A DNA stretch of 5,424 nt from an uncultured Clostridia bacterium (lineage in GTDB: Bacteria > Bacillota > Clostridia > Oscillospirales > Oscillospiraceae). Below are positions 1 through 4,822 of this stretch, piece after piece. The first letter of the stretch is position 1; each line of letters begins with the position of its first letter. Both the position numbers and the translations under genes were made by a program. The DNA lies in NCBI GenBank assembly GCA_945613045.1, contig CALZAG010000103.1, forward strand, positions 1 through 5,424, written 5' to 3'. The notes beneath the pieces are model-generated. The model did not search any database. It saw only the letters and a list, made by a program, of their open reading frames with translations, and was not told where the DNA came from.

Positions 1-4
1 GAGC

Positions 5-27
5 CACCTTCCCCTCAAGGGGAAGGC
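5..27. repeat. Left copy of palindromic interspersed repeat (window-truncated)
   Basis: This 23-bp segment is internally palindromic: arm CCTTCCCCT at 7-15, two unpaired bases, arm AGGGGAAGG at 18-26. It is an exact reverse complement of 111-133, so the two copies face each other around an 83-bp spacer. The identity breaks immediately outside 5 (GCC here, GAC in the other copy), suggesting a sister variant rather than a perfect duplicate. The rest of this copy may lie left of the window. I recall similar CCTTCCCCT..AGGGGAAGG palindromes as dispersed repeats in gut Clostridia; that is memory, not a search. Confidence 0.8.
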
Positions 28-110
28 AGGGGCAAAACTTCTTTCGCTGCCGGTCGATTTATACTGCGTGCTTTTTCAGATAGGCGCTTCGCACTATCGT
101 ACGGCATATA

Positions 111-155
111 GCCTTCCCCTTGAGGGGAAGGTGTCGGCGCAGCCGACGGATGAGG
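111..155 (+). repeat. Right copy of palindromic interspersed repeat with two hairpins
   Basis: The first part (111-133) is the inverse of the left copy and folds into a 9-bp hairpin (CCTTCCCCT at 112-120 with AGGGGAAGG at 123-131). It is followed by a second hairpin, GTCGGC at 133-138 pairing with GCCGAC at 142-147 over a 3-nt loop, and then the tail GGATGAGG at 148-155. Two tandem GC-rich stems with a constant tail are typical of REP or MITE-like non-coding repeats. The core between the copies (28-110) contains a further imperfect hairpin: 79-86 with 90-98, one bulged A at 93. No coding sequence is visible from 1 to 180. Confidence 0.75.
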
Positions 156-189
156 TGTTCATTCAAATCAAATACCTCTTTTGTTTTTT
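152..189 (+). terminator. Possible plus-strand terminator at the repeat edge
   Basis: GAGGTGTT (152-159) can pair with AATACCTC (171-178), including one G-U pair, over an 11-nt loop. It is followed directly by a T-rich tract, TTTTGTTTTTT, at 179-189. The T tract is good but the stem is weak and the loop long. Its 5' arm overlaps the end of the interspersed repeat. It would end a plus-strand transcript entering from left of the window, converging on mscL. No such gene is visible here, so the role is uncertain. Confidence 0.35.
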
Positions 190-210
190 CGTGTTCCCGC
201 GCCGTATGAC

Positions 211-243
211 AATACCGGCAGCACTTCGTGTGCTGCCGGTATT
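211..243 (-). terminator. Strong hairpin downstream of mscL, probable terminator
   Basis: A perfect 14-bp stem (211-224 with 230-243, arm AATACCGGCAGCAC) closes a 5-nt loop, starting 12 nt after the mscL stop codon. Position and stability suggest the transcription end of the serS-mscL side of the operon. The minus-strand sequence after the stem is only TATTGTCATAC, so a proper U-tract is missing. It may act as a weak or factor-assisted terminator, or as a 3'-end stabilising hairpin. The stem is symmetric and could also act on plus-strand transcripts. Confidence 0.55.
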
Positions 244-255
244 ATAATATGTATC

Positions 256-696
256 CTATTTCCCGTTCTGCTTCTTGAGCTCCTCGAGGATCTCGCCGAG
301 AAGCTCCTCGGTGGTCGGCGCGGCGGGTGCCTCCTCCTTGACCTCTTCCTCCTTCTTATGGGCAAGCTCGCGTGCCTTGTTGAAGAATTTCACCACGAGA
401 AACACCACGAAGGCAACGAGAATAAAGTCGATGACGACCGCAATGAAGCTGCCGAAGCCGATCACTATCGCCTCCTGCACCACCTCGCCGTTCTCGACGA
501 TCTCCGGACGGGCTATCACGTTCAGCGCGCTCATATCGCGTGCGCCGAACAGCCAGCTTATGAAGGGCATGAACAGGTCGTTCACAAGTGAGGTCGTGAT
601 CTTGCCGAAGGCGGTGGCGATGATGACGCCGACCGCCATATCAAGCACGTTGCCGCGCATGATAAACTCTTTGAATTCCGAGATAAACTTTTTCAT
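256..696 (-). CDS. mscL: Large-conductance mechanosensitive channel MscL
   Basis: This 146-aa protein matches MscL along its whole length; the E. coli protein, from memory, is 136 aa. MscL is a homopentameric inner-membrane pore that opens under membrane tension to release solutes during hypo-osmotic shock. Visible landmarks are the amphipathic N-terminal helix (1-13, MKKFISEFKEFIMRGN), the highly conserved start of TM1 (NVLDMAVGVIIATAFGKI, about 16-33, with TM1 reaching about 45), a periplasmic loop (about 50-75), TM2 (about 77-103, rich in F, V and I), a charged linker (about 106-122) and a C-terminal amphipathic helix (TEELLGEILEELKKQ, about 129-143) that forms the cytoplasmic bundle. The start is set by AAAGG sequences just upstream and by alignment of the conserved N-terminus. 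It lies 29 bp after serS, with no clear promoter in the gap, so co-transcription is likely. Nothing is missing. Confidence 0.96.
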   Translation of the reverse strand: MKKFISEFKEFIMRGNVLDMAVGVIIATAFGKITTSLVNDLFMPFISWLFGARDMSALNVIARPEIVENGEVVQEAIVIGFGSFIAVVIDFILVAFVVFLVVKFFNKARELAHKKEEEVKEEAPAAPTTEELLGEILEELKKQNGK

Positions 697-725
697 TTTC
701 CTTTACCTTTCAATACATATATTTT

Positions 726-2030
726 TCACTTCTTAGGTATCAGCAGCTCCGTGCCGCCCATGTACGGGCGCAGTGCCTCGGGTATCGTCACGCTGCCGTC
801 GGCCTGCAGGTGGTTTTCAAGAAACGCTATCAGCATACGCGGCGGCGCGACGACGGTGTTGTTGAGCGTGTGGGGCAGATACGTCCTGCCGTCCTCGCCC
901 TTGACGCGCATTCTCAGCCTGCGCGCCTGAGCGTCGCCGAGGTTCGAGCAGGAGCAGACCTCGAAATACTTCTTCTGGCGCGGCGACCACGCCTCGATAT
1001 CGCAGGACTTGACCTTGAGGTCGGCAAGATCGCCCGAGCAGCACTCAAGCTGGCGCACCGGTATCTCAAGGCTGCGGAACAGCTCGACGGAGAAGCGCCA
1101 CATCTTCTCGTACCACTCCATGCTCTCGGAGGGCTTGCAGACAACTATCATCTCCTGCTTTTCAAACTGGTGGATGCGGTAGACTCCGCGCTCTTCGATG
1201 CCGTGCGCGCCCTTTTCCTTGCGGAAGCAGGGACTGTAGCTCGTCAGGGTCTGCGGCAGCTTCGCCTCGGGTATCATCTGGTCGATGAACTTGCCTATCA
1301 TCGAGTGCTCCGAGGTGCCGATCAGATACAGGTCCTCGCCCTCGATCTTATACATCATCGCGTCCATCTCCGCGAAGCTCATAACCCCCGTCACGACGTT
1401 GGAGCGGATCATGAACGGCGGTATGCAGTAGGTGAAGCCCTTGCCGATCATGAAGTCGCGCGCATAGGCGGTGACGGCCGAGTGCAGGCGGGCGATATCG
1501 CCCATGAGGTAGTAAAAGCCGTTGCCGGAAACGCGGCCTGCCGCGTCCATGTCGATGCCGTCAAAGCTCTCCATTATCTCGGTGTGGTAGGGGATGTCAA
1601 AATCGGGCACGACCGGCTCGCCGAAGCGCTGCACCTCGACGTTGCAGCTGTCGTCCGGGCCGATAGGGACGGAGGGGTCTATCATGTTGGGGATGGTCAT
1701 CATGATGGTCTTTATCCGCTCGCCCATCTCCGCGGTCGCTTTCTCAAGCTCGGCAAGGCGGTCGGCGTTTGCCTTGACCTGCGCCTTGGCCTCCTCGGCC
1801 TCGGCAAGCTTCGACGGGTCCTTCTTCGCCTGACCCATGAGCTGGCCGACCTTCTTGGAAAGGGCGTTGCGGCTGGCGCGAAGCTCGTTTGCCTCGGTCA
1901 GCGCCGCGCGGTAGCGAGCGTCAAGCTCCACGACCTCGTCCACCAGAGGCAGCTTCTCCTCCTGATACTTCTTCCTTATGTTCTCCCTGACTGCCTCCGC
2001 GTTCTCGCGGACAAACTTTATATCGAGCAT
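726..2030 (-). CDS. serS: Serine--tRNA ligase (seryl-tRNA synthetase)
   Basis: A full-length 434-aa class II aminoacyl-tRNA synthetase that charges tRNA-Ser, and tRNA-Sec where present, with serine in the cytoplasm using ATP. Residues about 1-110 form the N-terminal domain with the long antiparallel coiled coil (Glu/Lys/Ala-rich, about 30-105) that grips the tRNA-Ser long variable arm. The catalytic core shows the serine-binding TxE motif as TSE (239-241), motif 2 as CFRKEKG (268-274) followed by RGVYRIHQFEK (281-291), the CSNLGDAQARR segment (361-371), and motif 3 around NNTVVAPPRMLIAFLENH (390-407) with its Arg at 398. The ATG is preceded by AAGGAGT at 2038-2044 with a 7-nt spacer. The protein starts MLDIKFVREN, the family N-terminus. 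The gap to parB is 41 bp, too short for the serine T-box leader often found before serS in Firmicutes. Expression is therefore probably by read-through from parAB or from a minimal local promoter. Confidence 0.98.
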   Translation of the reverse strand: MLDIKFVRENAEAVRENIRKKYQEEKLPLVDEVVELDARYRAALTEANELRASRNALSKKVGQLMGQAKKDPSKLAEAEEAKAQVKANADRLAELEKATAEMGERIKTIMMTIPNMIDPSVPIGPDDSCNVEVQRFGEPVVPDFDIPYHTEIMESFDGIDMDAAGRVSGNGFYYLMGDIARLHSAVTAYARDFMIGKGFTYCIPPFMIRSNVVTGVMSFAEMDAMMYKIEGEDLYLIGTSEHSMIGKFIDQMIPEAKLPQTLTSYSPCFRKEKGAHGIEERGVYRIHQFEKQEMIVVCKPSESMEWYEKMWRFSVELFRSLEIPVRQLECCSGDLADLKVKSCDIEAWSPRQKKYFEVCSCSNLGDAQARRLRMRVKGEDGRTYLPHTLNNTVVAPPRMLIAFLENHLQADGSVTIPEALRPYMGGTELLIPKK

Positions 2031-2047
2031 ATTGATTACTCCTTGTT

Positions 2048-2075
2048 ATATTATCTTATAATATTATACTGTCAG
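2048..2075 (-). promoter_or_regulatory. Weak candidate promoter for serS
   Basis: On the minus strand CTGACA (2075-2070, overlapping the parB stop) is followed after 16 nt by TAATAT (2053-2048). The predicted start would fall close to the serS ribosome binding site at 2038-2044, leaving almost no leader, which weakens the call. The stretch is AT-rich and includes the perfect 12-bp palindrome TATAATATTATA at 2057-2068, so -10-like matches arise easily by chance. Confidence 0.22.
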
Positions 2076-2974
2076 TTTATTATTTCTTCCCAGGTGCGGC
2101 CCATGCGGGTTAGATTTGCTATGAGCGCCTCGCGGTCGTCGCTGTCATAAAATTCCAGAACTATTTTGCCGCCACGCCGCTTTTGCTCTATGCCGACCTT
2201 GCGGCCGAGGCTGCGGCTGAGTTGATCCTCGGTCTCGGCGATGTAGTCGACCACCAGCTTCTGCGCTTCATCCTCCTCTGGAGGCTGCTCGCTGAGCTTT
2301 TTTATGGTCTTTGCAACGAGCTGCTCGGTCTTTCTGACGGAAAGCCCGCCGTCGATGACGGCCTTGGCTGCCTTGAGCTGCTCGCCCTCGTCGCTCAGGG
2401 GAAGGAGAGCCCTTGCGTGACCGGCGGAGAGCTTGCCCTCCTCGACCAGCGGCAGAACCGCTTTGCTCAGGCTCAGCAGGCGCATTGCGTTTGCGATGGC
2501 CGGCCTTGAGCGCCCGACGCTCTGCGAAGCCTCCTCCTGAGTCAAGCCGTATTCCTCGATCAGGCTTTTGTAGCCGAGAGCCTCCTCGATCGGATTCAGG
2601 TCCTCGCGCTGGAGGTTTTCAACGAGCGCAAGCTCCGCGACCCTGCGGTCATCCGCTTCGATCACGCGCACCGGCACCTCTATAAGCCCCGCAAGGCGGC
2701 TTGCGCGCCAGCGCCTCTCGCCGGCTATTATCTGATAGTAGCCGCTGTCGCGCCTGCGGACGGTTATGGGCTGAATCAGCCCGTACTGTGATATGGAATC
2801 TGCCAGCTCCTGAAGACTTTCGTCGTCAAAACGGCTTCGGGGCTGCTCGGCGCGGGGCTCGACCTTCGAAATCGGCAGGTAGATGAGCTCGCCCTCGGAG
2901 TCGTTATCGAGAATATCCTCGCCGAATAGCTCGCTGAGACCTCTGCCCAGACCCTTTTTAATTTCCTTTGCCAT
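2072..2974 (-). CDS. parB: Chromosome partitioning protein ParB (Spo0J family)
   Basis: A 300-aa ParB/Spo0J protein, slightly longer than B. subtilis Spo0J (about 280 aa). ParB binds parS, uses CTP to become a sliding clamp, spreads along DNA, recruits SMC condensin and stimulates the ParA ATPase. The N-terminal KKGLGRGLSELFGED (6-20) is the ParA-contacting segment. The ParB/Srx nuclease-like CTP-binding domain spans about 30-125, with the signature GERRWRASRLAG (85-96) and ENLQREDLNPIEEA (119-132). A helix-turn-helix parS reader covers about 143-165 (LTQEEASQSVGRSRPAIAN). A proline/acid-rich linker (about 228-238) leads to the C-terminal dimerisation and DNA-binding domain, basic at KRRGGK (265-270). 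The start overlaps the parA end by 17 nt. Its AAGGAG (2981-2986) lies inside the last parA codons with a 6-nt spacer, pointing to translational coupling. Its target parS sites are at 3794 and 3830. Confidence 0.97.
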   Translation of the reverse strand: MAKEIKKGLGRGLSELFGEDILDNDSEGELIYLPISKVEPRAEQPRSRFDDESLQELADSISQYGLIQPITVRRRDSGYYQIIAGERRWRASRLAGLIEVPVRVIEADDRRVAELALVENLQREDLNPIEEALGYKSLIEEYGLTQEEASQSVGRSRPAIANAMRLLSLSKAVLPLVEEGKLSAGHARALLPLSDEGEQLKAAKAVIDGGLSVRKTEQLVAKTIKKLSEQPPEEDEAQKLVVDYIAETEDQLSRSLGRKVGIEQKRRGGKIVLEFYDSDDREALIANLTRMGRTWEEIIN

Positions 2975-3746
2975 TTTTAACTCCTTTTCTGTACTTTTCG
3001 CGCAGCAGGAATTCGTCAGCCAGCCTCATGTAAGCGCGGCTGCCCTTGCCTATCTTGTCGTAAGCGACGCCGGGCTTGCCATGGCTGGGCGCCTCGGACA
3101 GCCTTACGCTGCGGGGGATGACCGTCTCGTATACCTTTGCGCCGAAATATTCCTTGAGCTCGAACGCCACCTGCTGGGTGAGGTTTGTTCGCGCATCGTA
3201 CATCGTCATGACGATGCCCTGGATGCGCAGACCCGGGTTCAGGCGCTTATTGCACATTTTGATGGTCGTCATCAGGTCCGCGATGCCCTCAAGGGCGTAA
3301 TACTCGCACTGCATGGGGATGATAACGCAGTCGGCCGCGACAAGTGCGTTGAGCGTCAGCAGCTCCAGCGAGGGAGGGCAGTCGATAAATATGTAATCAT
3401 AGTCGTTATAGACCATCTGCAATGCGTTTTTGAGCACGAATTCCCGCTTTTCCCGCCGCACGAGCTCGACGGAGGCTCCGGAAAGCTCCTTATTGGAGGG
3501 TATAACGTCTCCGTAAGGCGTTTTGCGGACGCAGTCGGCCGTATCCGCGCCCTTTATGAGCAGCTCGTATGTACCGGGGGCGGAATACTTGTCAACGCCC
3601 ATGCCCGAGGTCGAGTTGCCCTGCGGGTCGCAGTCGACAAGCAGCACCTTTTTGCCCTTTTGCTTCAGCGCACAGCAGAGGTTAACGCAGGTCGTCGTCT
3701 TTCCGACGCCGCCCTTCTGATTTGCAATTGCTATAATTCTGGACAT
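2958..3746 (-). CDS. parA: Chromosome partitioning ATPase ParA (Soj family)
   Basis: A 262-aa Soj-type ParA, close to the usual 253-260 aa and lacking the extra N-terminal DNA-binding domain of plasmid type Ia ParA. It is an ATP-dependent, nucleoid-binding P-loop ATPase that moves ParB-parS complexes; in B. subtilis Soj also controls DnaA activity. The deviant Walker A KGGVGKTT (11-18) carries the signature Lys11 and the P-loop Lys16. Walker A' is VDCDPQGN (37-44) with Asp40, and Walker B is IFIDCPPS (119-126) with Asp122. TMYDARTNLT (181-190) and PRSVRLSEAPSHGKP (211-225) are further family blocks. The ATG is preceded by AGAGGTGA (3751-3758). With the strong promoter just upstream, the leader would be only about 12-14 nt. 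It heads the parA-parB-(serS-mscL) operon. No Noc or gidB gene is in the window. Confidence 0.98.
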   Translation of the reverse strand: MSRIIAIANQKGGVGKTTTCVNLCCALKQKGKKVLLVDCDPQGNSTSGMGVDKYSAPGTYELLIKGADTADCVRKTPYGDVIPSNKELSGASVELVRREKREFVLKNALQMVYNDYDYIFIDCPPSLELLTLNALVAADCVIIPMQCEYYALEGIADLMTTIKMCNKRLNPGLRIQGIVMTMYDARTNLTQQVAFELKEYFGAKVYETVIPRSVRLSEAPSHGKPGVAYDKIGKGSRAYMRLADEFLLREKYRKGVKNGKGN

Positions 3747-3764
3747 AGTTTCACCTCTTGCCCT

Positions 3765-3793
3765 ATTATAGCAAGTCTATGCGTTCATTTCAA
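3765..3793 (-). promoter_or_regulatory. Strong sigma-A promoter of parA, abutting parS
   Basis: On the minus strand TTGAAA (3793-3788) is followed by a 17-nt spacer and a perfect TATAAT (3770-3765), with an extended -10 TG one base upstream (TGCTATAAT). This is the best promoter match in the window. Transcription should start near 3758, giving a leader of about 12-14 nt that begins at the ribosome binding site. The -35 hexamer is directly adjacent to the proximal parS (3794-3809), so bound or spreading ParB could hinder RNA polymerase and autoregulate the operon. That regulation is inference. Confidence 0.85.
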
Positions 3794-3809
3794 CGTTTCA
3801 CGTGAAACA
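3794..3809. promoter_or_regulatory. parS: parS centromere site 1 (promoter-proximal)
   Basis: The sequence CGTTTCACGTGAAACA contains the full 14-bp palindrome GTTTCACGTGAAAC at 3795-3808. It matches the bacterial chromosomal parS consensus TGTTnCACGTGAAACA except that the first base is C instead of T. It is the ParB loading site. It touches the -35 box of the parA promoter and is 36 bp centre-to-centre from site 2. Confidence 0.95.
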
Positions 3810-3813
3810 TTTT

Positions 3814-3825
3814 CAATAATTATTG
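3814..3825. repeat. AT-rich 12-bp palindrome centred between the two parS sites
   Basis: CAATAATTATTG is a perfect palindrome. Its centre (3819.5) is exactly the midpoint of the parS centres (3801.5 and 3837.5), so the region 3795-3844 has overall dyad symmetry, broken only in the two 4-bp spacers (3810-3813 and 3826-3829). It could be an accessory protein site or an easily melted or bent spacer. No known binding motif is claimed. Confidence 0.7.
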
Positions 3826-3829
3826 CCTT

Positions 3830-3845
3830 TGTTTCACGTGAAACA
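3830..3845. promoter_or_regulatory. parS: parS centromere site 2 (gpr-proximal), perfect palindrome
   Basis: TGTTTCACGTGAAACA is a perfect 16-bp palindrome fitting the chromosomal parS consensus. It ends exactly one base before the gpr stop codon (3846-3848 on the minus strand), so the centromere directly follows the gpr coding sequence. ParB loading here should nucleate the partition complex, with SMC recruited as in B. subtilis. parS sites cluster near the replication origin in Firmicutes, so this locus is probably origin-proximal (inference). Confidence 0.97.
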
Positions 3846-4691
3846 TCATTCGACAAGCATATCGACGTCCTCAACGCTCAGACCGCTGTGCAGTGCGAGG
3901 TTCACTCCGTATGCAATGAGCTTGGACACGGACTTCACCAGCTCGTCGATGTTCCGCGGCGTGACGAACAGGCCTTTTGCGGCTTCATCCTGAGTAAAGG
4001 CGGAGGCGTCCACGACGGTGGGCAGGCCGACGGCAATAACGGGGCGGCCGAGATATTCCGCGTTTATGGCGGCTCTGTCATTGCCGACGCCGCTGCCGGG
4101 GGATATACCCGTATCGCAGATCTGGATGTTACGACAAAGCCTGCCGATCTCGCCGCTGGCAAGCGCGTCGACGGCGATAACGCAGTCCGGCTTGACCAGC
4201 TCGCACATTGAGCGCACCGTCTGCGCGCTCTCAACGCCCGTAGTTCCCAGAACGCCGGTGCGCAGTACGGCCACGCTGGAAAAGGCGGCAAAATCCTCGG
4301 GCAGGGAGTCCTTGAGGTGCCGCGTGACGATAAGGCTGTCGGCGGTCGCGGGCCCAACCGCGTCAGGAGCAACCGCCCGGTTACCGAGACAGGCAATCAT
4401 AAAGCTTTTTGAATTTGAAACCGCATCGAAGCCGCGCAAAAGCTCAGCCAGCGCGTTTGCGCAGTCTGAAAAGCTCAGGGCGCGGCGGCTAACATATTCT
4501 TCCATTTCGATGGTCAGATACTTTCCCTCCGGCTTGCCTATGGCGTCGGCGCCGGCGGGTGAAGTGATCTCCACCTTGCTGACACGGCAGCCCCGGACGG
4601 TCAATTCCTCTGAGCTGACGCCCTCGACGGGCGTTTCGAGCCGGGCGCTGGCCTCGGCGGCGAGGTCGGTTCTGGCGTAGGATCTTTGCAT
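3846..4691 (-). CDS. gpr: Germination protease GPR (spore SASP-degrading aspartyl-type protease)
   Basis: A 281-aa GPR of peptidase family A25. The protease degrades small acid-soluble proteins in the germinating spore; it is made as a forespore zymogen and self-processed. The N-terminal RTDLAAEA (7-14) resembles both the B. megaterium RTDLAVEA processing site and the SASP cleavage motif, placing autocleavage near Asp9 and leaving an unusually short propeptide of about 9 residues (15-16 in B. megaterium). The two catalytic aspartates appear as Asp110 in VAPDAVGP and Asp175 in AVDALAS. SPGSGVGNDR (197-206) and GLPTVVDA (222-229) are further signature blocks. The protein is about 90 residues shorter than Bacillus GPR (about 370), the loss lying between TVVDA and FVTPRNIDELV (242-252). 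Ribosome binding site GAGGTG at 4696-4701. No terminator is visible before parA. It diverges from rpsT. Presence of gpr indicates an endospore former. Confidence 0.94.
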   Translation of the reverse strand: MQRSYARTDLAAEASARLETPVEGVSSEELTVRGCRVSKVEITSPAGADAIGKPEGKYLTIEMEEYVSRRALSFSDCANALAELLRGFDAVSNSKSFMIACLGNRAVAPDAVGPATADSLIVTRHLKDSLPEDFAAFSSVAVLRTGVLGTTGVESAQTVRSMCELVKPDCVIAVDALASGEIGRLCRNIQICDTGISPGSGVGNDRAAINAEYLGRPVIAVGLPTVVDASAFTQDEAAKGLFVTPRNIDELVKSVSKLIAYGVNLALHSGLSVEDVDMLVE

Positions 4692-4709
4692 GGCGCACCT
4701 CGTTAAATC

Positions 4710-4726
4710 AAGATATAGTATATCTT
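4710..4726. promoter_or_regulatory. 17-bp palindrome upstream of gpr, possible operator
   Basis: AAGATATA (4710-4717) and TATATCTT (4719-4726) form a perfect inverted repeat around one central base. It lies 19 bp upstream of the gpr start codon and covers the best -10-like hexamers on the gpr strand. A dimeric regulator could bind here, or it is an AT-rich promoter core that happens to be symmetric. I do not recognise the motif. Confidence 0.45.
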
Positions 4727-4743
4727 TGCCGTCCGCGCCACAA
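4715..4743 (-). promoter_or_regulatory. Candidate gpr promoter
   Basis: On the minus strand TTGTGG (4743-4738) is followed after 17 nt by TACTAT (4720-4715), a modest sigma-A-like pair. gpr is normally transcribed in the forespore by sigma-F/sigma-G, whose sites have a GHATR-type -35 and a CATnnTA-type -10. Sequences such as GTATG and GAATA occur upstream (4745-4765 region), but I could not find the matching -10 at the right spacing. The true promoter type is therefore unresolved. Confidence 0.3.
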
Positions 4744-4787
4744 CTAATACATACGGCGAAAAAATATTCGGAAATTTAAGAAAATGC

Positions 4788-4816
4788 TTGATTTTTCAAT
4801 GCGTAAATGGTAAAAT
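4788..4816 (+). promoter_or_regulatory. Sigma-A promoter of rpsT
   Basis: TTGATT (4788-4793), a 17-nt spacer and TAAAAT (4811-4816) form a good housekeeping promoter, reinforced by an extended -10 TG at 4808-4809. Transcription should begin near 4823. This leaves a leader of about 147 nt before rpsT. It points away from gpr, and its -35 lies about 45 bp from the candidate gpr -35. Confidence 0.75.
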
Positions 4817-4822
4817 TATTAT

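Noticed and set aside
388..407. serS motif 3 sequence differing from the E. coli-type GSGLA..R pattern
   Set aside because: The APPRMLIAFLENH form resembles that of Thermus SerRS as I recall it and retains the catalytic Arg398, so it is normal family variation. The positions given are protein residues.
181..736. Overlapping plus-strand open frames opposite mscL
   Set aside because: mscL on the minus strand explains the region. These frames run through the terminator hairpin or lack any start signal.
2057..2068. TATAATATTATA as a bidirectional promoter or operator
   Set aside because: It is perfectly palindromic with a -10 on both strands, but no acceptable -35 lies at the right spacing on either strand.
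810..2150. Long plus-strand open frame of about 446 codons opposite serS
   Set aside because: It is antisense to a complete, unmistakable serS and has no recognisable domain or fitting ribosome binding site. Long antisense frames are expected from codon bias in GC-rich genes.
3794..3845. Repeated palindromes read as a CRISPR array
   Set aside because: There are only two 16-bp units separated by 20 bp, and they are exact parS sites next to parAB. CRISPR repeats are longer and more numerous.
2883..4211. Long plus-strand open frame of about 442 codons opposite parA and gpr
   Set aside because: It runs antisense across two real genes, the parA promoter and both parS sites, and its translation shows no family features. 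It is a composition artefact.
4018..4680. Plus-strand open frame opposite gpr
   Set aside because: The translation is low-complexity (Ser/Ala/Arg/Pro) and lies wholly within gpr, which has clear catalytic motifs.
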